A stretch of 64,000 nt of DNA. Origin: Protula sp. h YS-2021 (taxonomy: Eukaryota; Annelida; Polychaeta; Sabellida; Serpulidae). The stretch is from the NCBI GenBank assembly GCA_949752745.1, contig OX457029.1, positions 12,836,039 to 12,900,038 of the forward strand, given 5' to 3'. The notes beneath the pieces are model-generated. The model did not search any database. It was not told the origin of the DNA and saw only the letters and a list, made by a program, of their open reading frames with translations. Made by a program: the position numbers and the translations under genes. This document shows positions 50,905 to 63,375 of the stretch, piece by piece. Within the stretch, counting starts at the first letter, position 1; the number at the start of each line of letters is the position of its first letter.

Positions 50905-51636
50905 TGAAATCTCAATGTGCATTGTAAGGTCGATGTAACGTCGATTTCAGTTTGCGACGCCGATCCGACCAAACTACAACATAAATTCCGGTTGTACTTT
51001 GGTTCTCATTGGTCGCGACCAAAGATCAAAGTCTTAACAACGGCTTTGGTACAACGTTTAATAGACGTCATGAAAGCAACGTTTTTTTAGACTTTGCTTT
51101 TGATCGTAACCAAAATGCAACTTTTTCTGACGTCTTATCAACGCCTTTGTGCAACACTGAAAAGATATCGAAAAATCGACGCTCTATAACAAAAAAAAAC
51201 CTCTTGTGTTATTGGTCACAGGAAATGCTAGCCATGACAGGTCACTTTGAAAAAGGACCAAAACGTGATTATCATATGAGAATTGCAAGTTTTTTCACAC
51301 CTACTTTTGAGAATTGCCAAAGAAATTGACTTCATACATATCCTGCGTGACCGGATGATCCAAGGGTGGGGGAAGTGAGAACGCAGGGGTGACCACACTA
51401 TGATTGTGGATGTCAAGATGGCGATTCATAATTAATATTTCCTTTTTATAACGTCGCTTCCCGAAGTTTATACAAAGTCGGGAGATAGACGTTGATTCGA
51501 CTTCCATTTTCAACTATCCGCAACACTGAGTAGACGTCGGATAATCAACGCCGATCCAACGTCGGAAGGCAGATTTCTCCGACATCGGATGCGACGTCTG
51601 TTCAACGTTGTAGAACGTCGCAATGTTTACTGGGAT
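50905..51636. mobile_element. MITE-like repeat ending GCAATGTTTACTGGG
   Basis: It ends CGTCGCAATGTTTACTGGG, the inverse of the CCCCAGTAAACATTGC start at 41662. It contains GTCGGGAGATAGACGTTGA shared with 14289 and GGTGACCACACTATG (inverted at 41899). The 5' limit near 50905 is uncertain and may be a second, related element. Confidence 0.6.
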
Positions 51637-53523
51637 GCTGTTAACTCTGGCCGAGACGAAGGAAATGATACATTTAAAGGGAAATGAGGGTATCTCTGCG
51701 CCATCTAGCGACCGAAATGCGCATTACATTGAATATCGCTGAGTTTGAATCCATGTTTACACAGTATAAACAACTAATAAATCCGTCTAGATTGAAACAT
51801 GCTTTTCAAAGACAAATGGGATCGTGTCCAGAAATGGTCTGTATTGATGTTTTGTTCCTAAAAGGGCCTGTGTTGATAATATTGTCCATTAAAAGCATAT
51901 TACACTGTTTTCACCATTTATCCATTGAGTCAATGGGATTTTGTCAAAATAATTTTATAATTCTCTTGTTGATACATTTGACATATATTTTTTATTTGCT
52001 TAAAACATTTCGTATGCCGTGTTCTTCAAACAGGGAAAAAATGAGGCAATTGTCAATTGTGATTATGTGTGAATTTTGCATTTTGATTTAAATTTCTTGG
52101 TTTTCCCAATGGTTTCTATAGTAAAAGTACGCGACCTTTCAGTGTCTTCATTTCTCTTATAACATCGGTGACCCCCCTTTTTCTTTTTTAATTTTTGAAT
52201 GCATATCCTCAAAGCATTAAACTGTGAAAGTATGAAGGAAATGTCAATTGTAGGTGAGATACCCGCATTTCCTTTAAAGTTGTTTTCGGGGAGATATTTA
52301 GCCAACGCAGAAGAATACTACCCGAAGGTAGTGATGTCACTGCGCATTTCGCACTTGCAGAGCCGCTCCTGGAGACGTTCGGAGAGGCCCCAGGACTGCG
52401 TTACCCTCAAGCAGAGCATTGATTATGATGGCTACGAGTTGAACTCTTTTTGCTTTCGCTCCTCTGCTTCACGGGTCAGTCACAACAGACTGGCCGTGTC
52501 TTATGAGGAGCTGTTTTTATGTTTAGTTAGATTATGATACCCCATTTTTACCACCCCCTTCCCCCACCCCCCCCCATCCCCCCCCCAAAAAAAAACATAA
52601 AAACAACAACAATCTGAAAAAAAAATCACTTCTGAGTTTCCAAGGGAAAAGGTATGCTAAGCGATTGTGACCCCAGCTCCCTCTATCGAAAGTTTCAGAT
52701 CTACGCTTCAACCACCCACTTCCTGTAATCCGACAATATGTCAAGAAACAAATAAGCAAACATAACATCAACATGACGAAAATCCAAAACAACAGAAAAA
52801 AATAACAAAATGGCGGCTAAGAAATGGCCAAGGTTTAAAACCACCGCATCAGCCATTTGAGGATAACTTATACTAATTGTACAGCAAGCGTGCTCTAAAT
52901 TTTAAATTTTACATATACTCCCGGTTACGGACGAGTAAAAAAACACTTTTTGCTCCAATGCCGTGACGTCTTGTTATATTACTGGTCGGATCGGATCCAG
53001 ACATATGTTTTGGGACTCTGTCCATACGGCAACTTACTACACATACACAAAATGTTTTCATGTAAACTGGTATTGACCTTTTTTTATTAAAAAACGAAGA
53101 GTTGTACTGTTATGTATTTGTTTTTTATATAAAGTTTCTGGCCATATGCTTAACTGCATTCTAATCGCACCATACACGGGTGATGTTTCTTAAATTCAGT
53201 ATTATTAACACAGTTAATGTCCATTTAACGAGCATTTAATGATTCTTGTAAGAAAAACAAGCAATATTTTTTATTCACATTGCAAAATCAATAGCTGATA
53301 CGATACAGATCAAAACTCGATTTAACGTTCCTCTTTATTGATATTTTGTGGCCTTACGCGAATTCACTCTGTTGTGATATATTCCCACCCTATTTTTATA
53401 TTAAAAAGTTTTCATTGGCTTATTTCCAGCTTGAAGGTTATTTTCCACGATTTTAGTCATGCAATATGTGCAATGCTTCAGTATGGATAACTTACTCTCA
53501 ACTGATAACCTATCAACTTTACG

Positions 53524-53526
<3 letters not shown>

Positions 53527-53601
<75 letters not shown>

Positions 53602-53623
53602 ATACACACATACACACACACAC
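53527..53623. repeat. (TC)n followed by (CA)n
   Basis: TC covers about 53527-53599, followed after a few bases by CA to about 53623. Confidence 0.96.
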
Positions 53624-54161
53624 AGAGCAACACCAATTAATTCCAACATTCGCAATAAGTAGTTTATTGCCTTGAGCTGATACCATAAGATCATCTTTTC
53701 CTCTTGACCAATCAAAATTAGGAACGAAATCAACGCGGACTGTTATCATGACCCACTACTTTCTGGCGAATTCTTCAGCCACCGTAGTTACCAAATTCTG
53801 CTCCCAGCGCCCACAACAAGTGTGCAGTTAACTTTTGTGAATCGGCGGTTGCAACTGTAGTAAAAAAGTTAAATATGCAGTTAACTGTACTCCTAGAAGC
53901 GAAAATCGGTTGACCTGGCTGTACCACGCAAATAATTCTCGGTGGATATTTGTATGTGAAATGGATTAAATTTATTAATTTTCTTTCGGATGTTCTGGAT
54001 GCCAGTGGAGCAGTTAACGGAATCAATTAACTGTACAGTTAACTTCTGTGAATATGGCCACTGGTTGTTAACGGAAAACAGTTAAACTGTACTGTTCACT
54101 TTTGGCATGGCTTCCCCAGGTCAATAACCAAACAAGGTTCAGGTTCAAGGTCAAAGTTCCA

Positions 54162-54162
<1 letters not shown>

Positions 54163-54239
<77 letters not shown>

Positions 54240-54285
54240 GATTATTATGATTATGATTATTATTATTATTATTCTTATTATTATT
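54163..54285. repeat. (ATT)n microsatellite
   Basis: ATT repeats with a few GATT variants near 54240-54260. It lies about 330 bases from the donor of receptor exon 1, within the intron. Confidence 0.96.
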
Positions 54286-54617
54286 TTGGCATTGAAACCA
54301 ACGGCATCTTTTATAAACAGACATTTATTGATTATCACAGAAAGTGACAAAAGTGATTGGAACGGATGATTATTATTATTACTATTTTTTTCTGTTGGTT
54401 TCTGGGACTAAGCAATATCGTCAAATACACGAGTTCTTTATTAAATATGTAATATATTTTTTGGCGTTATATATGGAACTTTGAAGTCACTTGATGAGTA
54501 ATTCTAGAAGATAAGGCAAAATATACTTTCAGCTAAACACTGTGAAAATGAACTTCAATTAAAGGACACACATTATTTCATGAAATTTGAAATAAACTTA
54601 AAAACAAATCGACTTAC

Positions 54618-54981
54618 AAAGCGCGTCTCCGAGATGCCAGATATTCTCCGAGTAGAACTCCAACAGTGCGGCGGGCATACAGACGAGGATGACGGATAAA
54701 TCCGCTACGCTCAAGTTGACGAGAAAGACATTGGTGGAATTACGCATCGTTTTATTACGCCACACGACTAAGATCACCATGACGTTGCCGATGACGCCAA
54801 AGACGAAGATGATGCTATAAAAGAACGTTACGAGAATCGTCAAGTACGACGGTTTGGTTAGATCCATGGGTGTTCGCGTGGTATTAGGTATATCTGTGGC
54901 TGATGTCTCCGGCATCCATAACATCTCCCCCGACGCATTCGTCCCTTCTCGAGCTTCATACGTTACATCCAGTGACGTCAT
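54618..54981 (-). CDS. Peptide G-protein-coupled receptor, coding exon 1 (N-terminus to TM3 start); 393-aa gene with exons 2 and 3
   Basis: The start is ATG at 54981; an in-frame TGA lies 9 bases upstream. The extracellular N-terminus has sequons N15-A-S and N33-T-T. TM1 (about 46-73) carries G65-N66-V, ICL1 is WRNKTMRNST, and TM2 has NLSVADL with D94 (the conserved 2.50 position). ECL1 contains W and LGDALC. The exon ends at 54618 with a perfect donor GTAAGT, leaving T in phase 1 that becomes Cys122 with exon 2. The protein would be a plasma-membrane receptor coupling a neuropeptide to G proteins. The NSTNVFLVNLSVADL block favours an ecdysis-triggering-hormone or TRH-receptor-like type (inference from memory of the family). 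The 34.9-kb first intron contains most of the mobile elements in this window. Further non-coding 5' exons may exist. Confidence 0.9.
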
Positions 54982-57006
54982 AATGAATCACAGTTGCATT
55001 ATTCTCGGCATTTTCTCGGTATTTTCAGATAATTTTATACACAAAAAAATAATATACAAATTCTCCACGATGTTCAACGTCTTTTAATTAATACGTCTTT
55101 CTTGAAACCCACTGAAACCACCATAAAACGACTTCGAATTGTCATACAAGTCTCCTGTAGCATACGTAATCGTGCAGAATATGATAAAGCAAAATCTAAT
55201 GAAGTAATAACCTCCGTATATATTATTATTACAACAATCCAGTCCGCCTCCACCCCAACGTATAATTTATGTTGTGGTGGTTGGTGCTGAGGGTGTCGTT
55301 GTTGTTGTTTTATGTTTTAAGTAAAAATTTAAAAGCAATTTAATTAAAATTTATCTACTGTAAATGACATGTTTCAGCTATTCATTATGCGCTACTTCTG
55401 ACCTTGATCCAGTTTATTAAGTTCATACATTTAAATCCAGGTTGAAATTCAACAATGAAAGAAACAGCATACACAGACTGTGCACCCACAGTAACCTCTC
55501 TCTTCTCGTAGCGTGCGAGACGCTGATGACTCGCTTTAGTGTTCACACGAGTAGTTGTGGCAGTCTCTTATTTAACGTTACCTCCCTTGTCTCTCTCGTT
55601 TTATGCTCAACTGGTCTTCAAGCGTTGTTCCCCTTTTTTTACAAACACGAGGATGGAAAAGTGTGTGTATCTCATTCTCTCCAGAGGCTTACTTGGAATT
55701 GGCTCATATACGAGATGTGAATTTTAAGGAAATGTTAAATTCGTTTCCCTCTTTTTATGATTGATTCTCCCCAGGAAGCGCTGCAGAATGCTAAGATCAC
55801 GCCTTTACAATTAGCTTTCGTCAAGTGTAAGCACGACCTGTGCTTTCCGTAACCCCCCTCCCACTTCCAACCCCCCCCCCCCCCGTAAAACAATTTTGGT
55901 TGTATCAACGTTTTAAAAACTTTTTTCCCGAACCTTTTAAAGTTGCAAAAAACGTTTTCTAAAGGTTGTATATGAAATGCCGAAAACGTTTTTTTCGCAA
56001 CGTTCTAAAAGCGTTTTGTAAAAAAACCTTTTTAGAACGTTTCATACACAACCTTAAGAAAGCCTTTTTCGTGAAACAAAAGATTTAAAAAAATATCCTT
56101 CAACATTCTTCAAAATAGTTTTCATTCTGGGAGGCTGCATCTTGGACCATCATCACATCATATTTCATTTTTATGAACTTTTTGCAACTAGCATTTCACG
56201 AAACAGTCATACCTGGCTGGGTTTGAACCGGGAACCTCTCGCGTCCAAAGCGACGAACTTACCTCCACTCCACGGCGCATCCATTGAAATGTGCGTCTAA
56301 GACAATTCCCTTATACCAACTCCCACCACCCCTACTCTTTCCACTTCTCCCGAACAGTTCCCCCGTGTGAAAATTCCCCCAAGGCCTATCCCCTCCATTT
56401 TTATGGGTTTTTTTATCTGCTCATTAATGCTTTGTTATAGATTACAGTAATTAGTTAAATATATGTGAACTGAATTTGACGTATCGCATCTAAGATGTAA
56501 TTCTTGTTATTGCGAATATATTGTTCATATCTAAAATTACTTTACAAAAGTATTAAAATGCCTATAACATTTCCTTGACGTACCAATATATGACATTCTT
56601 TAAAATTGATATAATAACTTATACAAAACGTTTGTTTTTGGTTTGTTTTTGGTTCTTTAAAAATCGATTTCAATAATACCATACTTTTGGTTTTGGTTTG
56701 AAAAAAAAAAGTTTTTATTTGGTTGGTAAATGTAACGTTTTTACAACCAAATTATTTGATTTTGGTTTGTAAAATAACGTTTTCATTTACTGAATATAAC
56801 GTTTTTACAACCAAAAAGGTTCGTTTTTGGTTAGGAAAACGTTATAACCTTTTCACAACAAATTCGCGCCGAGCGCCCATTTCATTTAAAAAAGGAGTAG
56901 TTTTTCGTTAGCACTCCGCGTTTCCTGCAAAAGGTTAAGTTAACTAGAAATTTCACTCTACGTTTGGTTAAAAAAGGGGTATTATTTCAAAATTAGCACT
57001 CCACGT
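54982..57006. other. Upstream of the receptor start: no gene; dispersed-repeat fragments
   Basis: This is the presumed 5' flank of the receptor gene. 55890-56100 and 56630-56830 are rich in AACGTTTT and TTTTGGTTGTA motifs, probably old copies of the CCAGTAAAC-ended family or a relative. 56880-57000 matches the CGCGGAGTACTGA family. C-runs lie at 55869-55884. Confidence 0.5.
56212..56285 (-). ncRNA. tRNA-like sequence, probably a tRNA-derived SINE head or tRNA pseudogene
   Basis: On the minus strand, an A-box-like TGGAGTGGAGG (56272-56262) and a B-box-like GGTTCAAACCC (56229-56219) lie about 33 bases apart, the spacing of a pol III internal promoter. The T-stem and acceptor stem do not pair well, so it is not a functional tRNA. 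SINE boundaries were not found. Confidence 0.4.
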
Positions 57007-57583
57007 ATAACCCAGCAAACGACCGACGTCTTTTTTTTGTTAAAAAAAGGTTGGATTTTGGTCGCGACGACTCTACAACCATATTCTGACCTATTACCCC
57101 AAAACCCGTCTTTATTTCGACGTCAAGGCGACTTCGGTTCTCTGACGTCATTCCGACGTTGCAAAATCGACCAAAAAGCGATAAGCATTATTATCACTCA
57201 CCGGAAATGGAAGTCATTTTGAAAAAGAGGAAGAAAAAAAGTGATTTTTACATGAAAATTTTAGAATTTTGATGGCGCGTCGGAATTTTTCTTCCTAGAT
57301 TGTAAAAATGTACATGAAAAATGCTTTGGTATGTATTTCACAACAGCAGTTGAATGATTAATTATCTATTAATTATATAACTCTAGTCAGTTTGAGGTCG
57401 GAATCCGACGTCAATTCCAATTTCATATACAACCCAAAACCGACTTAATTCCGACGTCGGATTTAGGTCGGAACCCGACGTCATTCTGACGTTGAAAACC
57501 CGACGTCGGTTCCATTTCATATACAACCCAAACCGGTACGTCATTGACCCGACGTCATTCTGAAGTCTTAATGTTTGCTGGGA
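57007..57583. mobile_element. MITE-like repeat with CCCAGCAAAC...GTTTGCTGGG ends
   Basis: It begins ACCCAGCAAACGACCGACGTC and ends TCTTAATGTTTGCTGGGA, a clear inverted terminal pair. Both halves carry CCGACGTC and CATATACAACC(C)AAA blocks in inverted orientation. It is the best-bounded copy of this family here, about 577 bp, and non-coding. Confidence 0.75.
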
Positions 57584-59039
57584 ATAGGGTTCTTTTAAAA
57601 GTCATGGACACGCATGATGACCAGTTAATTGTTACTTGAGTGCCTCCCCCACCCCCTTCCCTGAGGGTTTTCGAATCAGTCTGAACACTAGTGTGGTTTC
57701 AGTTCATAATGGTGCATTCATTTGGTGCATATATATTCCCTTACAAGTTACATTTTTTGCACTTCTCTAAGGTGCTTTCTGGAGGGTAGTTACGTAATTG
57801 TAACGATATCAAGTACACGCTTGCAGTACTGCGTAGCGTGACGTTTTAGATACTGGAAGAACGATGAGTACGCCTGTGCGTATCAACCGGGCATATGTAT
57901 CAGTTACAATAGACGTCTACCACTGTTCTTTTTGTACGCGACGTATTAGGAATTTAAAAAGAACCAAAACCTAACATCTGCAGTAAGAGAATGTTTTTAT
58001 TTCTTCATTTAGGGCAGAAAAAAAATCGAACAAACAACTGAGCATTTCCTTACAAGTTTCCATTTTTTTAAATTTTAAGTAGCATTTTTGATAAAATTTT
58101 TCGCAATTAAATAAAGGATCCCACCTGATGTTTAAAACTGACATTTTATTTTCGTAAAACGCTCTTTTACGTGTAAAGGCGTACTTCGCGTTCTCCACTT
58201 TTATACGGGTTTTTTTTTCGTTAAACTCTAAGAATCACGCAATTAGGGCGAACAGAGGAAAGAGAACAAGTAGAGAAAATGCACCCACGACCAAGCTCTT
58301 CTCCGTTACTAAGCCTTGCTAACACCATCCTCCCACGAGATGGTAGCCAACCTAATCGAAAAAGTCGAAATGAATATACGTATAGTAATTTCTTTTTAGG
58401 GGTGCGTGTTCACTCACAAACTTATACATTAGAAAATTCATTAACATGAACGCACGAATTAGTTATGGTTAAACGCAAACTGGCAATTCAAGTTCCCAGA
58501 AAGTAACCAAGAACCTACACAGAACGCACTACAATACACTCAGTTAAGACACTGAGCACTCTTTAATGACCTATGACGCACTGTCATGTGCTCATTCAAT
58601 GCAAATTCAGAAATTATTAGTTACGAAACGAATGCACTAAAACGTGCCTGTGTAAAATTCGGTTACTAGCTGAGTGAACTAGGCTAGTCTTGGTGCCCGA
58701 TCCCTGTGAACCCGACTCTAGTGGCCGCGAAGGACGCATCGAGGGGGATGCGTCTGTGTACTGAGTACGCACTTACACCCCCCCCCCCCCTTTCATGTCA
58801 AGGGAAGGTGGAGAATCGGATTTGCAAGGGTAAAACACCGAGACTAGTCCCCACTAACGTATGGTTGCGAGCGCAACAGTAGCTCTGTCCTGGATACTGC
58901 TCCATAACTAAAACACCCGGTGTCCCTATCCTCACTGCGGGAGGGGATCTGCCGACGGCCTTGGTTCTGGCCTTTCTTGTGTTTGCCCGCGCCGTTGTAC
59001 CACAGCGTTGGGAGAAGGCTTCATGCGCTTTGATTTGCC
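57584..59039. other. No gene recognised
   Basis: A C-run lies at 58779-58790. The right part (58700-59039) is more GC-rich and may be the 3' continuation of the DIRS-like element on the minus strand. Confidence 0.45.
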
Positions 59040-61300
59040 TTTGCCCTTAGTCGTCGGTTCACTGCAACATACAAGGGTTAGAGACTACTACCGCCGCAGT
59101 TCGTAGTTGTTGAGGTTTACTAAGAGACCTACCTTTGTTGCTTGATCGACCAAGGCCTGTGTTTGCTGTCTTACCGTGACTTGGTCACGCGTCCAGGTCT
59201 TCAACACCTTCATGATTTTCGTGAAGACAAAGGGCGCCGTAAAGAGCTCGAAACCAGAATTTACTTTCCTTTACTTGGAAGCATAGGTACTTTATGGCCG
59301 ACGAGTGTAAAGGCACGTGTAGCTCTATGGATGCGCCTCACATGTCTCCGCCCAGTGAGCTCTTAATAACCAGGGCTGTGTCCATCTGAAAGGGTGTCAC
59401 GTGAAGGAATTGATTCAGGTTCATAGATTTATGAATAAAATATAATCCCCCGATATCTTGGGTACCAGAAGGACCCGGCTGAAAAACCCCTTCTGGTTTT
59501 CTGATATCTCCCTTATCGCTCTCTTGTGCACCAAGTGTTCGATCATGCTCCGTAGGGCTTCGTGCTTTAACGTTTCTTGGTCACAGGATGCAATTAGACT
59601 GTCTTGGGCATGATCGCGCAGAAGTATGGGTGGAATATGCCCTCGTCAATTCCGTCTGAACGGGAGTGCGCAACCTTCTGCTAGCCAACGCACTACTCTT
59701 TTCGGAGCACCCATCTCTCGCCAAGCCTGATAGAACTTGCCTAGCCTGTCTGCTATGGGGAAGCAGTCCTCGGAGGACTGGGAGCCCTCCTTGCCTTTTG
59801 ATCTTATAAAAGTATCTGTTAGACACGAGGCGCTTCCCTCTGAGAGATACTTCGGCTGATTGTTACCTGCACTGCTGCGAGGCTCGCGGAGGCGTCTTGC
59901 CAATACCCTGCTGCCTCGGCTTCTTCGGAGGAGAAGCCCTATCCTTGCTACTTGATCTCGATTTTCGTGGCGAGGGGCTGTGAGTATTGGCGCTTCTGTG
60001 GACGTGTGAGAACTGTATTTTTGCCCTTGCCATGAGTGTAAAGTCTTGTGAGAGGGATCTGCTTCTTGGTGCACTCTGTCTATCTCCACCGGGGGAAAGA
60101 GTGCTCTCTGTCTAAAATCGCAGCGTGGCGCAGGTCTAGGAGGCCTTTGACGCTCGACCAGCAGTGATGTAGGAAGGCGCCACGTCTCAGGTATACTAAC
60201 GAGGTGATCAGGTAGGTTGCCAGTTTCACCATATCCCTGGTAGCCAAGGCAAGGCACTCCAGCAGTTTGATTACTCCCGGGTTCAACAGTCGCCGATTAT
60301 CCATAGGTTTCTTAAGCGCTCTCAGAGTGTGAGCCTTGAATGATATAATGTTTAGAACATGCCTTGCTGAGCTCTTCATGACGTTAGCGTCCTTCTCCAC
60401 TAGGAGGATATCTGAGTCCTGGCGGACCGACGGCATCCAAACTGTTCGCTTGGTGGGTTGTTCCAAAGCTTTCAGAGGTATGAGGTCGTCCCGAAATGGC
60501 GCGTCCTCGGGACTGGGGCTTCCTTGGTGTCCACATCCTGCTGTTGGTGTGCAGAGAAAGTGGTAGACGCCGAGGGAGGCAGTCGGTGTGTGTCTGCGTC
60601 TCGGTTCTGGCCTTGAAGCACGAGCCTCTCAAAGATCCTGGATCTACTACTGGAGCTGAGCTTGTATTGCCAGGAACGAGGAAATGTTCAATGCCTCCGA
60701 TTGAGGCAGCAGGGGATATCCAGAGCTTTCTATGGAGCAGAATCCGGGCGTGGGGGGGGGGTGCCGAATTCTCCCACCCGGCTAGCCAAATACGCCACCG
60801 ACTCGGCATGCGTTACTATCACACTCTCCCTCGAGACTGGGACGGATGTGGCGATGTGAGGTTTGAGTCCTCCGAAATGACTTTCTCCGTTTCCTTGCGA
60901 AGGGTTGATCAAGCTCTATCCAAAAAAACCCTCTCACTCACCTGAGGTAAGTTTAACTGTTCCACTGTTTCTGACGTTGCTGTGGACTTAGCTTTTTTCC
61001 ATTTCCGGGGCAAGTCAAAGCCTGATTCTGTGTCCCTGTCTGTGCATACAGGAGAGGACACTTGTCCAAGCACTAGTGAACTGGCTCTTGGCATATCAAA
61101 CGACAGGAATTGAACCCTACGACGCACTTTACGCTTTATGTTCTTGGTGTGTATCTTCTCCAATGCGACCCAGTCCTAAGGGGATAAATGAGCACACTCC
61201 TCGCACGTGTGTAACGCGTCGGACAGAGGTATGTCTCTATCCCTCCTGCACCGATCACAGAGTGAGTGAGGGTTCGCTACCGAAGCTGGGAGATCTTCAA
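59040..61300 (-). mobile_element. DIRS-like (tyrosine-recombinase type) retroelement remnant, gag and reverse transcriptase
   Basis: Minus strand, several frames. A Cys/His segment CDRCRRDRDIPLSDALHTC then EECAHLSP (about 61270-61180) looks like a gag zinc-binding motif. A central region contains RRLLNPGVIKLLECLALATR and LVYLRRGAFLHHCWSS (about 60300-60150). Next comes the RT leader DRLGKFYQAWREMGAPKRVV (about 59750-59690), then RAIREISENQKGFFSRVLLV (about 59525-59465), NLNQFLHVTPFQMDTALVI (about 59420-59365), HVPLHSSAIKYLCF (about 59320-59280) and APFVFTKIMKVLKTW (about 59235-59190). These match the DIRS/Ngaro-type RT fingers and palm in order. Stops and frameshifts show decay. No recombinase domain or inverted repeats were recognised, so the superfamily call is inferred from RT style. 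Confidence 0.72.
61133..61250. repeat. 118-bp direct repeat, copy 1 (within gag-like segment)
   Basis: It starts GCTTTATGTTCTTGGTG and ends ATCCCTCCTGCA. It recurs at 62108-62225 with about seven differences. Both copies encode the same Cys-containing segment on the minus strand. Confidence 0.9.
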
Positions 61301-62107
61301 CTTGCTGAGGTGTAGGCTGGCCTCTGTCATGTCTTGAACCAAGCAAAAGATAAATGTGAATAAGTAACTTGTCTAAAAAAATTACTACACTCATCCAAAG
61401 ACACTGAAACCTGTACTGAACCAAGCTATTTGCCAAAGTAACGCACATATAGGCGCATCCGAGCACATGTGAACGCAAGGGTGACGCAGGACTTGACCAA
61501 GACGCACCTAGGCTTGGTCATAACCCAAGAACCCTGATGGCGCTTGATCCTCGGTGCCCTGATCCAGACGTACCAAGCCTTGGTGACCCACCAAAGTCTT
61601 GGTAGCACGCTGATACTTGCGTCTGCAGAGCAAGTAGTCGACCCAGATGGTTGAAAATCAACTCTTCTGCGTTCAGGCAGTTCCAAGCAATCTCGCACTG
61701 CTCAAGAACTAGGAAGCACCAAACTACGCAGCTCGGTCTGGGGTGGCCAAGGTGCAGCAAGTAGCTTTAGATCAGAACAGACGCCAGTAATCTGAATGAT
61801 CTGTGCACTCCTATGGGTGGTAAGAAAGTACGCCCATACTACTACTTACCTACGAGTAACCCTTTTAGGAAAAACATACGAAACCCCCGAGATGCAAACT
61901 CAGAATACTAGTAGTAGAGCGTACGAAGGCAAACTCTCCAAATTAGATGACAACCTTCGTCTCGAAATATCCCATAATTGAACATCAAATGCAACAAATA
62001 GTATCTATATAGAGCGACAACTATTTCATATATTGTTAAAAATTTAGATTTTGGATTAGAAACACAAAATGTGCAGCTGCAAAATTAATATATATATAGA
62101 TATATAT
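61301..62107. other. Stretch between two direct repeats, no gene recognised
   Basis: The minus strand may hold further decayed upstream DIRS-like sequence. CTTGG...CCAAG and TTGGTGCC-type short repeats occur around 61500-61680. Confidence 0.4.
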
Positions 62108-62225
62108 GCTTTATGTTCTTGGTGCGTATCTTCTCCAATGCGCCCCAGTCCTGAGGGGATAAATGAGCACACTCCTCGCAAGTATGTAACGCGTCGGAGA
62201 GAGGTATGTCTTTATCCCTCCTGCA
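62108..62225. repeat. 118-bp direct repeat, copy 2
   Basis: This is a partial second copy of 61133-61250. It runs directly into an (ATT)n tract at its right end and is preceded by a short TA-rich tract. Confidence 0.9.
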
Positions 62226-62227
62226 AC

Positions 62228-62255
62228 TTTATTATTATTATTATTTTTATTTTTA

Positions 62256-62324
<69 letters not shown>
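62228..62324. repeat. (ATT)n microsatellite
   Basis: ATT repeats beginning within a few bases of the end of the second 118-bp repeat. The NNNN and IIII frames here are artefacts. Confidence 0.96.
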
Positions 62325-62325
<1 letters not shown>

Positions 62326-63120
62326 ACTGGAGTTTACGAAAGTAGTCAAAACACAATAAATAGAAGAAAATGAATAGTCTTTAAAATATTTAACTCAACG
62401 TACAGAATACATTTGACAAAATAGTTTGTCAAATAGTTTGACAAAATAAAACCACTACTAATTACCACTATCAATTACTAGTCTTGTATCTGTCTCAGAA
62501 ATCTTTACAATAAGAATGCACAAAACTAAGTAATAAAGGAAAATCGGGGATTTAGCAAACTGATTTTATAAAAATGAGGCACAGCTGATGCCACAAATTG
62601 GAACTTGTAGGGAACAAAAGTGACTTTGTTTCCGTATTGGTCACGTTGATTTCACGACAGTGAGTTTTCTGCATCAGGTGTTTTCAAAAAGGTGGTTGTC
62701 TTGAGGTTTCTTGATTCTTTTTTTATCAAATTGTATTTTAGTGTTTGGGCAATTTGTACTCGATCAGCTCTTTTTGTGTATCTTTTGGCTCAAATGCTCA
62801 CGCTTTTGTTGTGGCCTTCAGGGAATACGTGAATTCCCTAATGTTTCTAGAGAATATTGGTATTCCCTGAAATTAAGCGTGTTTCACTGCGCGAATTCCC
62901 TGAACGCTTCTGGGAATTTGTGTAAAACTGAAAAAAACTAAGCAAATTTTTTGAATGAATAGGGATATCATGCCCCAAATAATAAGCAAGCCTGCTAAAT
63001 ACACACCAGGTCACTTCATCCCTGAAATGGTTTCTCACTAAGGGTTTCTATGGGAAGTGGACTTCGGCGGTAACCTTTCAATTGTGTGAGGGGGTGGGAG
63101 GGGGGAGAGGGGGTGGGGAG
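62325..63120. other. No gene; inverted GGGAAT motifs
   Basis: CAGGGAATACGTGAATTCCCT and related inverted AGGGAAT/ATTCCCT pairs cluster at about 62818-62915. The same motif set recurs at 63530-63630 and, once, near 33374. Confidence 0.5.
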
Positions 63121-63121
63121 T

Positions 63122-63375
63122 GGAGGGAGAGTTGAGGTGCTATTTAACTATACATATTTGGATCCGATCCATTGATTTTGGTATGACTTGACTATCATCA
63201 CTGACTGTCAAACTCAAATGCGGTCTCTTGACTAGCCGAACTGGTCTTGGAGGGAGAGTTGAGGTGCTATTTGACTATACATGTTTGGATCCGATCCATT
63301 GATTTTGGTATGACTTGACTATCATCCCTGGCTGTCGGACTCAAATGCGGCCTCTTGACTAGCCCACTAGTCGGA
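63122..63375. repeat. 127-bp tandem duplication
   Basis: GGAGGGAGAGTTGAGGTGCT starts at 63122 and again at 63249. Both copies include GGATCCGATCCATTGATTTT and CAAATGCGG(T/C)CTCTTGACTA. Few differences, so recent. Confidence 0.9.

Larger units (their letters stand above)
51637..54617. other. Receptor intron 1, part F: no gene
   Basis: Poly-C/A tracts (52550-52596), the microsatellites listed separately, and a cluster of GTTAACTG/CAGTTAAC sites at 53826-54098 that looks like an old short repeat. The open frames at 51684-52091 and 52199-52537 have no recognisable similarity. Confidence 0.45.

Noticed and set aside
51684..52537. ORFs at 51684-52091 and 52199-52537 as genes
   Set aside because: No domain or recognisable similarity, AT-driven hydrophobic composition and no splice context.
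54960..54981. TGACGTCA over the receptor start codon as a promoter CRE
   Set aside because: A CRE-like octamer overlaps the ATG and TGACGTCA-type words are common in repeats throughout this window, so one occurrence is not evidence.
56212..56285. Functional tRNA gene
   Set aside because: A- and B-box-like motifs exist, but T-stem and acceptor pairing fail.
58700..58760. GC-rich segment as rRNA
   Set aside because: No recognisable conserved rRNA motif was seen.
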